Part shown: positions 1 to 9,800 of the stretch, in pieces
Layout: each line of letters opens with the position of its first letter
How positions within the stretch are numbered: position 1 is the first letter of the stretch
Assembly (NCBI GenBank): GCA_905221615.1
Contig: CAJNDT010001857.1
Coordinates: forward strand, 1 to 64,000
Reading direction: 5' to 3'
From: Symbiodinium sp. CCMP2592
Lineage: Eukaryota; Sar; Dinophyceae; Suessiales; Symbiodiniaceae
Length of the DNA: 64,000 nucleotides
Notes under the pieces: generated by a model
Database searches by the model: none
Seen by the model: only the letters and a program-made list of their open reading frames with translations
What the model was told of the DNA's origin: nothing
Program-made: the position numbers and the translations under genes

Positions 1-528
1 TGCTTCGAATGTTTTTAGCTCAAGAAAAAGATCGAATGCTGCGCACTCTGTTTTTCTTGTTAGTGGACTTCTGAGAGCTGTAAAGCGCCACGGCCTCGCC
101 TGTGCAAGGTTCGAGTTGAGAGTTCTCCTAGAAGGTACCTGTGCCTGAGAAAGCATCGACTTTGACCTGTTTGGACCAGATCCTGTTTGGTCCCATGAGT
201 CCGCCTGCAACTCAAAGGCGGAAGTGTTCTGGCTGCTGTGTCTGGAACGTGTTCGGCCACCAGTGCCGCCGACGTCCACTTTCGGTGCGAACCAACTGCA
301 GCACACGCGGCTCCAAATGTGGGGTCGAACAAGCTTAGCAATTTTGGCTTCGCTTGAGTGGCCCCCCTCTGTTCTCTCATGTCTTCACTTCCACGGGCAA
401 GCTGTCTGTTGGAAATTCTTGTTGGAGAACGATTTTTCCACACTGGATGCCTGCCTGTGGGCGATCGCCTTGATGTAGCAGTGTGGAACGCACGGGCTTG
501 GGCTTGGGCCCCAAAATGAGGAATTCGC

Positions 529-571
529 GACCCCAAAATAGGGGCCGCCAAGCGGCCCCGATTTTGGGGTC
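529..571. other. Near-perfect 20-bp hairpin, present once per array segment
   Basis: GACCCCAAAATAGGGGCCGC is followed after CAA by its inverted complement with a single mismatch. Copies lie at 2179-2221, 2641-2683 and 4279-4321. A second, weaker G/C inverted repeat (GGGGCCG, spacer CGAGA, CGGCCCC) lies about 90 bp downstream in each copy. The function is unknown; it could be a structure in the RNA of the ancestral element or an amplification hotspot. Confidence 0.75.
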
Positions 572-2017
572 CTCTGGTTGCCAGTCAAAATATGTTGAAG
601 GAGGTTGACTGGATTTCGCGGCTCCTTTTTTGGGGCCGCGAGACGGCCCCATTTTTGGGGTCGCAAGTTTGATTCCTGCACCCACAGCGGCTGAATCTCG
701 TCAGCTGCGCATGTCATTGATTGTATTGACTTTGGGGAGCGTCTGGTGGAGGACCGTTTGGAAGGTCGGAACTTGTCCAAAGCAGCTGTGTTGCTCGCCC
801 TTAATAGTGCTGCAGCCAGCGGAATGCAACTGTGGAGGGCCGACCTCGCGAAGCCAGAATTGCTTGTGTTTTGCGGGCCTTAAAATGGGGTCGCCCGACA
901 GCCCCATAACTGTGCAGCTTTGAGATCGTACAAAGACAGGGAATTTTTGCCAGAGGTGACTCTAGCATTTCTGAACAGAGCAGATCAAGCCATGCAGAGT
1001 TATGGTATCGAGAAGGTGGGCCGGAACAGATCATACAAGAGCGGCGGAATTTTCTGGAAGGTATCTCCACCAGATCTGAACAGGACTTCTTGAGCTGTGT
1101 AGAGTTATGGTATCGAGAGGTGTGGCTGACGGTTCGGAATTTGTGCACGGTGCTTAACTCCAAAACCCCTCATGCACGACATGGGCTCACCTGGCTCTCG
1201 CCAGATTTTTTTTGCTCTTTTAGCAGAGACCCATTTGCAACATTCTTTGCCTCTGTCTTGCTTCTGATTGCATTTGCTGTTGCTAGACCAGTGGTTGCGT
1301 TCCCTCAAAAGACCAAACTGCACTTTTCGCTGTTCTCGGAGATTGCACCTCTGCTTCAATTTCTTTTTGCTCTCTGAGTCAGTTCCATCGTCAAATCGGG
1401 TCTTTTTTGCTTCATGGTTGCGTGTCTTTGCGCAGGATGGTTGCATCCGCTGTCACAAACCGACAAAAAAAAGATCGCTCGCAGCAGGCACTCCAACCGA
1501 CTTTGTTGCTCAGCAAATCCACATCTCTGCGCAACACAGACCCGTGCCGCTGCCGCTCCCGCAACACAGGTTTTTCGGTCTGCCTCAAATGGAAGAACTG
1601 CTTTTGAATCAGGTTAGTGACCGCACTCGTTTTGTCTCGTTTCGTTTTGCTTCGAATGTTTTTAGCTCAAGAAAAAGATCGAGTGCTGCGCACTCTGTTT
1701 TTCTTGTTAGTGGACTTCTGAGAGCTGTAAAGCGCCACGGCCTCGCCTGTGCAAGGTTCGAGTTGAGAGTTCTCCCAGAAGGTACCTGTGCCTGAGAAAG
1801 CATCGACTTTGACCTGTTTGGACCAGATCCTGTTTGGTCCCATGAGTCCGCCTGCAACTCAAAGGTGGAAGTGTTCTGGCTGCTGTGTCTGGAACGTGTT
1901 CGGCCACCAGTGCCGCCGACGTCCACTTTCGGTGCGAACCAACTGCAGCACACGCGGCTCCAAATGTGGGGTCGAACAAGCTTAGCAATTTTGGCTTCGC
2001 TTGAGTGGCCCCCCTCT

Positions 2018-2943
2018 GTTCTCTCATGTCTGTCACTTCCACGGGCAAGCTGTCTGTTGGAAATTCTTGTTGGAGAACGATTTTTCCACACTGGATGCCT
2101 GCCTGTGGGCGAGTCGCCTTGATGTAGCAGTGTGGAACGCACGGGCTTGGGCTTGGGCCCCAAAATGAGGAATTCGCGACCCCAAAATAGGGGCCGCCAA
2201 GCGGCCCCGATTTTGGGGTCCTCTGGTTGCCAGTCAAAATATGTTGAAGGAGGTTGACTGGATTTCGCGGCTCCTTTTCTGGGGCCGCGAGACGGCCCCA
2301 TTTTTGGGGTCGCAAGTTTGATTCCTGCACCCACAGCGGCTGAATCTCGTCAGCTGCGCATGTCATTGATTGTATTGACTTTGGGGAGCGTCTGGTGGAG
2401 GACCGTTTGGAAGGTCGGAACTTGTCCAAAGCAGCTGTGTTGCTCGCCCTTAATAGTGCTGCAGCCAGCGGAATGCAACTGTTCTCTCATGTCTGTCACT
2501 TCCACAGGCAAGCTGTCTGTTGGAAATTCTTGTTGGAGAACGATTTTTCCACACTGGATGCCTGCCTGTGGGCGAGTCGCCTTGATGTAGCAGTGTGGAA
2601 CGCACGGGCTTGGGCTTGGGCCCCAAAATGAGGAATTCGTGACCCCAAAATAGGGGCCGCCAAGCGGCCCCGATTTTGGGGTCCTCTGGTTGCCAGTCAA
2701 AATATGTTGAAGGAGGTTGACTGGATTTCGCGGCTCCTTTTCTGGGGCCGCGAGACGGCCCCATTTTTGGGGTCGCAAGTTTGATTCCTGCACCCACAGC
2801 GGCTGAATCTCGTCAGCTGCGCATGTCATTGATTGTATTGACTTTGGGGAGCGTCTGGTGGAGGACCGTTTGGAAGGTCGGAACTTGTCCAAAGCAGCTG
2901 TGTTGCTCGCCCTTAATAGTGCTGCAGCCAGCGGAATGCAACT
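2018..2943. repeat. 463-bp direct duplication inside array unit 2
   Basis: The segment beginning GTTCTCTCATGTCTGTCAC at 2018 recurs at 2481, and the second copy ends at about 2943. This accounts for unit 2 being about 460 bp longer than its neighbours. The two copies differ at only a few bases, for example CACGGGC against CACAGGC after the start, so the duplication is younger than or as young as the array. Confidence 0.9.
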
Positions 2944-5864
2944 GTGGAGGGCCGACCTCGCGAAGCCAGAATTGCTTGTGTTTTGCGGGCCTTAAAATGG
3001 GGTCGCCCGACAGCCCCATAACTGTGCAGCTTTGAGATCGTACAAAGACAGAGAATTTTTGCCAGAGGTGACTCTAGCATTTCTGAACAGAGCAGATCAA
3101 GCCATGCAGAGTTATGGTATCGAGAAGGTGGGCCGGAACAGATCATACAAGAGCGGCGGAATTTTCTGGAAGGTATCTCCACCAGATCTGAACAGGACTT
3201 CTTGAGCTGTGTAGAGTTATGGTATCGAGAGGTGTGGCTGACGGTTCGGAATTTGTGCACGGTGCTTAACTCCAAAACCCCTCATGCACGACATGGGCTC
3301 ACCTGGCTCTCGCCAGATTTTTTTTGCTCTTTTAGCAGAGACCCATTTGCAACATTCTTTGCCTCTGTCTTGCTTCTGATTGCATTTGCTGTTGCTAGAC
3401 CAGTGGTTGCGTTCCCTCAAAAGAACCAAACTGCACTTTTCGCTGTTCTCGGAGATTGCACCTCTGCTTCAATTTCTTTTTGCTCTCTGAGTCAGTTCCA
3501 TCGTCAAATCGGGTCTTTTTTGCTTCATGGTTGCGTGTGTCTTTGCGCAGGATGGTTGCATCCGCTGTCACAAACCGACAAAAAAAAGATCGCTCGCAGC
3601 AGGCGCTCCAACCGACTTTGTTGCTCAGCAAATCCACATCTCTGCGCAACACAGACCCGTGCCGCTGCCGCTCCCGCAACACAGGTTTTTCGGTCTGCCT
3701 CAAATGGAAGAACTGCTTTTGAATCAGGTTAGTGACCGCACTCGTTTTGTCTCGTTTCGTTTTTTCGCTCAAGAAAAAGATCGAGTGCTGCGCACTCTGT
3801 TTTTCTTGTCAGTGGACTTCTGAGAGCTGTGAAGCGCCACGGCCTCGCCTGTGCAAGGTTCGAGTTGAGAGTTCTCCCAGAAGGTACCTGTGCCTGAGAA
3901 AGCATCGACATTGACCTGTTTGGACCAGATCCTGTTTGTCCCATGAGTCCGCCTGCAGCTCAAAGGTGGAAGTGTTCTGGCTGCTGTGTCTGGAACGTGT
4001 TCGGCCACCAGTGCCGCCGACGTCCACTTTCGGTGCGGACCAACTGCAGCACACGCGGCTCCAAATGTGGGGTCGAACAAGCTTAGCAATTTTGGCTTCG
4101 CTTGAGTGGCCCCCCTCTGTTCTCTCATGTCTGTCACTTCCACAGGCAAGCTGTCTGTTGGAAATTCTTGTTGGAGAACGATTTTTCCACACTGGATGCC
4201 TGCCTGTGGGCGAGTCGCCTTGATGTAGCAGTGTGGAACGCACGGGCTTGGGCTTGGGCCCCAAAATGAGGAATTCGCGACCCCAAAATAGGGGCCGCCA
4301 AGCGGCCCCGATTTTGGGGTCCTCTGGTTGCCAGTCAAAATATGTTGAAGGAGGTTGACTGGATTTCGCGGCTCCTTTTCTGGGGCCGCGAGACGGCCCC
4401 ATTTTTGGGGTCGCAAGTTTGATTCCTGCACCCACAGCGGCTGAATCTCGTCAGCTGCGCATGTCATTGATTGTATTGACTTTGGGGAGCGTCTGGTGGA
4501 GGACCGTTTGGAAGGTCGGAACTTGTCCAAAGCAGCTGTGTTGCTTGCCCTTAATAGTGCTGCAGCCAGCGGAATGCAACTGTGGAGGGCCGACCTCGCG
4601 AAGCCAGAATTGCTTGTGTTTTGCGGGCCTTAAAATGGGGTCGCCCGACAGCCCCATAACTGTGCAGCTTTGAGATCGTACAAAGACAGAGAATTTTTGC
4701 CAGAGGTGACTCTAGCATTTCTGAACAGAGCAGATCAAGCCATGCAGAGTTATGGTATCGAGAAGGTGGGCCGGAACAGATCATACAAGAGCGGCGGAAT
4801 TTTCTGGAAGGTATCTCCACCAGATCTGAACAGGACTTCTTGAGCTGTGTAGAGTTATGGTATCGAGAGGTGTGGCTGACGGTTCGGAATTTGTGCACGG
4901 TGCTTAACTCCAAAACCCCTCATGCACGACATGGGCTCACCTGGCTCTCGCCAGATTTTTTTTGCTCTTTTAGCAGAGACCCATTTGCAACATTCTTTGC
5001 CTCTGTCTTGCTTCTGATTGCATTTGCTGTTGCTAGACCAGTGGTTGCGTTCCCTCAAAAGACCAAACTGCACTTTTCGCTGTTCTCGGAGATTGCACCT
5101 CTGCTTCAATTTCTTTTTGCTCTCTGAGTCAGTTCCATCGTCAAATCGGGTCTTTTTTGCTTCATGGTTGCGTGTGTCTTTGCGCAGGATGGTTGCATCC
5201 GCTGTCACAAACCGACAAAAAAAAGATCGCTCGCAGCAGGCGCTCCAACCGACTTTGTTGCTCAGCAAATCCACATCTCTGCGCAACACAGACCCGTGCC
5301 GCTGCTGCTCCCGCAACACAGGTTTTTCGGTCTGCCTCAAATGGAAGAACTGCTTTTGAATCAGGTTAGTGACCGCACTCGTTTTGTCTCGTTTCGTTTT
5401 GCTTCGAATGTTTTTAGCTCAAGAAAAAGATCGAGTGCTGCGCACTCTGTTTTTCTTGTTAGTGGACTTCTGAGAGCTGTAAAGCGCCACGGCCTCGCCT
5501 GTGCAAGGTTCGAGTTGAGAGTTCTCCTAGAAGGTACCTGTGCCTGAGAAAGCATCGACTTTGACCTGTTTGGACCAGATCCTGTTTGGTCCCATGAGTC
5601 CGCCTGCAACTCAAAGGTGGAAGTGTTCTGGCTGCTGTGTCTGGAACGTGTTCGGCCACCAGTGCCGCCGACGTCCACTTTCGGTGCGAACCAACTGCAG
5701 CACACGCGGCTCCAAATGTGGGGTCGAACAAGCTTAGCAATTTTGGCTTCGCTTGAGTGGCCCCCCTCTGTAACTAGATGCGCGAGCTTCGACAGCAAGA
5801 AAGGGACAACTTCCGCGGTCCAATCCGCCAAAGCCTGCGATGACAAGCCATACTGACGACTGAG

Positions 5865-6588
5865 CTAGCACGAAAGGTCAGGACCCATCGCCTCCTCGCG
5901 CTCGCAAGCATATTCTTGCCAGGTGTTGGTGTCTTGCAGTCGGTGCGGCAAAAGGCTTACGTCAGTATGACGACAGCCGGGCTCCTTAGCGAAAACGGAG
6001 AAACCACCCTGCGCGTCGGTGGAGGGCTCCGTGATAAAAATGACGCCAACGCATTCCCTTGAGCGGTGACAGGACACGCTGCCCTGCATGGGCTTCGTGG
6101 GAGCGAAGGACCATATAGAATCATCAGGCGGGCATGAGCAGGGCGTTGGAAGAAGCCTGCACATCCTGCGAGTCCAAGCACAGGTCCTGCAGGTCAGCCA
6201 CCTCAAACAACGCCGTAGGCGCAGCATCATGGTCCGACAGAATGATGTGTTTGCCAGGAAGCAGCGCTCGCATGGCCCACAGCACATAGACCTTTCCCCA
6301 CCAAACAACGGCCTTATCCAACCCCGACTCTCGCCTGAGTGGGAAGAAGACACACGCGTGCCGCTCGTGACGGCCTATCCAACAGCAACGGTTGATAATG
6401 TGCGGGAGGGGATGTCGTGTGTGGTCATACTCCTCTAAAGCCTCGGTGTCAGTGTCAGTGAAAACCCAGAGAGTGTGACAGCGAACTACCGCTGGGTCGG
6501 TGCAGAGCCACACTGCATAGCGAGCCAGCTTGCCCAGATTGACAGGCACTGTCGGCGTATAGGCGCGCGGAACCTCGGGCACTCCTGA
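5865..6588 (-). pseudogene. Broken gene fragment, possibly glycosyltransferase-like, cut by the LTR
   Basis: Read on the minus strand from the LTR edge, a coherent frame runs from PEVPRAYTP through LWVFTDTDTEALEE, WWGKVYVLWAMRALLPG and ILSDHDAAPTALFEVADL to a stop at 6124. The protein-like sequence then resumes in another frame (GVIFITEPSTDAQGGFSVF, then LQDTNTWQEYACERE) and ends near 5865. The acidic DTD and DHD motifs after hydrophobic strands resemble nucleotide-sugar-binding DxD sites of GT-A-type glycosyltransferases, but this is a resemblance only. The fragment has lost its N-terminal part at the LTR boundary (6586) and contains a frameshift near 6124, so it is probably dead. An intron rather than a frameshift cannot be excluded. 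The missing part is not visible beyond the right LTR at 27104. Confidence 0.4.
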
Positions 6589-6790
6589 TGTTTTCGGCAT
6601 GCTTGAAGCTGTGAGGAGTGCTTTTGAGTTAGGAAGTGACTGCACGTTCGTTTCGTCTCGTTTCGTTAGTGCTTGAAGTGTTTTGCTTGGAGACAGACAG
6701 CTGCAAGGTGTTTCACTGTCAGTCAGAGCCCGACGCGACTCCGCTTTGGCTCAAGAAAAAGACCGAGTGCTGCGCGCTCTGTTTTTCACA
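6586..6790 (+). repeat. 5' LTR
   Basis: This copy is identical to 26899-27103 except for GCTTGAAG against GCCTGAAG near the start and GAGTGCTG against GAGCGCTG near the end. It begins TG and ends CA, as expected for an LTR. It contains TTTCGTCTCGTTTCGTTAG and the spliced-leader-like string at 6744-6755. The near-identity indicates little divergence since the LTRs were last copied from one another. Confidence 0.9.
6744..6755 (+). other. Match to the 3' end of the dinoflagellate spliced leader inside the LTR
   Basis: CTTTGGCTCAAG matches the last 12 bases of the dinoflagellate spliced leader (established sequence ending TTTTGGCTCAAG) at 11 of 12 positions, and ACTCCG lies just upstream. The right LTR has the same string at 27057-27068. 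The diverged array copies read TTTTTAGCTCAAG (for example 12-24). A short match could be chance, but the element's transcripts would be expected to carry a leader, and leader relics in retroposed copies are known in dinoflagellates. Confidence 0.45.
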
Positions 6791-6808
6791 TGGTAGCGGA
6801 GCTCCTGA
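6791..6808 (+). other. Primer-binding site of the Copia element
   Basis: TGGTAGCGGAGCTCCTGA starts at the first base after the LTR. It resembles the TGGTATCAGAGC site used by many Copia elements, which pairs with the 3' end of initiator methionine tRNA. The position is exact; the identity of the tRNA is an inference. Confidence 0.7.
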
Positions 6809-6834
6809 GGACTTAGAAGGAGCTTTACAGCGCC

Positions 6835-9800
6835 ATGGCCTCGCCCTTGCAAGGTGGGAGTAGTGAGACTCCTGCTCAGAACGTCCCTGTGCCTGAGGAA
6901 GGCATGGACTTCGACCTGTTTGGACCAGGACCCGTGGGACCTGTAGGACCTGTGAACAGTCCTGTTGGGTCGCCGACAGCTCAGCAAGCAGCAGCGGCTG
7001 CACCTGCGAGTGGTTCTGCAACAGTGCCAGAAGGTGTGAGTGGTCCGGCTGTAGCGCCGGTGGCTCCTGCTCAGTGTCCGGTTCCTCCGAACCCCGCGTT
7101 GGGAGGTGAACAACTGCAGCAGTTGATGTTGCAGATGCTGAACAACCAGAACACGGCTTTGCAGCAACAGCAGAATCAGATGAACTTTCTGATGCAAGCT
7201 CAGAGTGCTCAGTTGACTCTCTTGAACCGCCGTTTGGACGAGAAAGAAGCCAGACGGAAAGCCGACGAGGATCGGCGAAAGGTGTCTTCGGACCCCTTTG
7301 CAGCTGCAGTGGCTGCTAGCAGTTCGGGAGCAGCGCCGACGGCGCCTACTGGGTCGCTTGTTGCCCCTCCGAGTGGGCCTGCTGCGAGTTCTGGAAGTTT
7401 TTCGAGTTTTGGTGGTCGTGCAGAGAAGTATCTGCCACCCCTGCCTCTCATCAATGCTGGTGAGATGAAGCAAGGCCGGATCCGGGAGCTTGAGGAGTTC
7501 CACCGCTTTCTGGAAGTGCTGTCCAGCTGGCTAGCATTGACCGATGACGCCTTTGTTGGCGAGCTAAGGCAGTGCTTGTTTGTTGCTGGTGAGATCCAGC
7601 AGGTTACTTTGCCCAGTGACACTGCGGGAAGAAGTGCACGTCTTTTTTACCTGTTGCAGCAAGCTTTGGCAAAGTGGGACAGAGGATTGGAGATCCTCCG
7701 GAGTGTTTCGACACGCCAGAGCAATGCAGCTGCAGGATATGAGGGTGTGAGAGAGCTTTACCGGCAGTACTCTGTGAACAGCCGCATGGAGGCGGTGTAT
7801 ATCAGAGACGAAATGCTAAAGCTCCACACAAAGACTGCAGCGCTGAAGCGCCCTCTGGAAGTTGTGCGTTTCCTCGAGGACGAAATCTCCAAGGGAGATA
7901 AAAAGCTGGTGCGTTTTCCCGACCTCTGCTTGAACGCCGCCGACAGATCGGCCATTTTGCTGCAAGCTGTGTCAGTGCAAGCCAGAGAGTACTTGGTGCT
8001 GCATGGCAAGACTGGCAGTTGGACCGAGATGGCGGAGAGTCTTCGTTTTTACGAGGAGCAGCTGCGCATGGTGGAGCTGCCAAGTGGTGGTTTGCGCGGT
8101 CTCAAAGGAGACAAAGGCGGGAAAGACGGCAAAGGCGCGAAAGGAGGAAAAGCCGGCGGTGCCAAGGACAAGTCCCAGATTGTCTGCTGGTACTGCGAGA
8201 AGAAAGGGCACTATCAAGAAGAGTGCCGCCAGAGGATCGCAGATGAGAAGAAGCAGGGCAAAGGCGACAAGAGCAACAAGCCCAAGGGCAAAGGCCAGGG
8301 CGACAAAGACAAAGGAAAGGGCAAAGAGAAAGGCAAAGGCAAGCATGGCAAGGATAAGGGCAAGGACAAGAAGAACAAGAAGCAGCACGCACGTGCTGTA
8401 GCGGATGGCGAAGCAGAAGAGGAGCCGGAGGGAGAGACGGTGATGGCCCTTCGCGCTTCTGGCGAGTTGGTTCCGGTTGATGCCCGTGGTGGCGTCTTGA
8501 GGACGACTCCTTCGACAACTGAGGTGCCTGCTGCGGCGCACCGAGTGACCGTTGAGCACAGAGTGTACTTAGTTGGCATTGAGTCGCAAGATAGCTACTG
8601 GCTAGTGGATAGCGGTGCTACTTCTCATTGCATGTCGGTCTCTTGCTTCGAGAAGTATGAAGTCCTTCGCACTTATGATTTTAAGCCCACGCTGTCGAAT
8701 GCCTCCAACGACATGATTGAAGTGTTGAAGGTGTGTGACGTTCGCGTTCGTTTTGGGAAGCTTGTGGTGGTGCTAGAGCATTGCTTGATCACGAACCTAG
8801 ATTTCAATGTCTTGTCACCGTTTGTGGCTTGGCAGAGAGGATGGCACACCATGCTCACCAACACACCTCATATTTTCAACAAGAAGAACAAGAAACGCAT
8901 TCGGTTGACTGTCAAGGATCGCGCTTGGTACGCGGTTGCTGCTTTGAAGGATTCTGGGGATAAGATGGAGGTTGATGCTTTGAAGCCCTCGTCGTCCCCG
9001 AAAGCAACGGAAAAGCCTGAAACCACGAAACCCCCGAAAGCCACGGAAAAGCCTGAAACCGCGAAACCCCCGAAAGCCACGAAAGCCCAGAAAGCCCAGA
9101 AAGCTCAGGAGCAAAGGTCTTTGGAGTCTGTGAAGAGCCTAGAGTACACGCCTTTTAAGTTTCTGCTGAGGAGCTTGAGGACGCACGGTGGTAGTGCCGT
9201 TTCGGTCTGTGAGGGTGCTGCTCTGGAGTCTCTTGAACGCTGTGATCTTGACCGCTTAGGCTGTGGTAGCAGAAGTGGCAAGAAAGATTCTGAGGCTCAG
9301 CCGTCGTGGACCGCTGGGTCGATGATGATAAGTGTTGTGAGCTTGTGGTGCATGGCTTGCGTTGGCGTGCTGTGCTCCCTGTGGACCTTAGCGAGTGAGT
9401 GTGCTTGCGAGGTTCCAGGGTTAGGGTTTCTTCAGGATTTGCGAGGCGGTTCCCTGCGGAGGCTGCAAGGTAGTGCAGTGCGTGTCGTGAGGGAGTGTGC
9501 TTGCAAGGTTTCAGGGTTAGGGTTTTGTCAGGATTTGCAAGGCGGTTCCTCGTGTAGGCTGCAAGGCAGTGAGTGCGCGAGGTCAGTACGGCGTAGGCTG
9601 CAAGGCAGTGAGTGCGCGAGGTCAGTACGGCGTAAGCTGCAAGGCAGTGAGTGCGCGAGGTCAGTGCAAGGTGGTTTCAAATGGAGACTGCAAGGGTGCG
9701 CAAGGGTCGTGCATCGTAGTTTGGTGCTCAAGCTTCTGTTTTTCGGGCTCCTCGTTTTGTGCGATGGGGCGTCGACGAAAGAAGCAGCCAGAGCCCCCGG

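Larger units (their letters stand above)
1..5770. repeat. Tandem array of about 1.65-kb units derived from a Copia 5' end
   Basis: Base 1 aligns with 1648 and 5400, so the array enters the window in mid-unit. The units are 1-1647, 1648 to about 3757 (lengthened by an internal duplication), about 3758-5399, and a partial unit from 5400 to 5770 where similarity stops abruptly at a run of C followed by CTCTG. Copies differ at only a few bases, apart from a deletion of about 16 bases near 3758. Each unit holds a diverged copy of the end of the LTR seen at 6586-6790 (GCTCAAGAAAAAGA, then GCTGCGCACTCTG), the leader (GCGCCACGGCCTCGCC against GCGCCATGGCCTCGCC) and the start of gag (the bases that encode MDFDLFGP at 6904 recur as IDFDLFGP near 150 and 1797). 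The array is therefore a satellite-like amplification of a Copia relative. No coding potential is evident; the open frames inside are repeated in every unit and look incidental. Confidence 0.9.

Noticed and set aside
660-700. tRNA-like T-arm string (TTTGATTCCTGCACCCA) in array units
   Set aside because: The flanking bases do not pair as a T stem, and no cloverleaf can be drawn.
377-4530. Repeated minus-strand frames of 100-250 codons in the array
   Set aside because: They recur in each unit because the units are nearly identical, cross LTR, leader and gag-like sequence on the wrong strand, and have no domain features.
9397-9669. CRISPR-like direct repeats
   Set aside because: Units are contiguous without unique spacers, in frame within a eukaryotic retroelement spacer.
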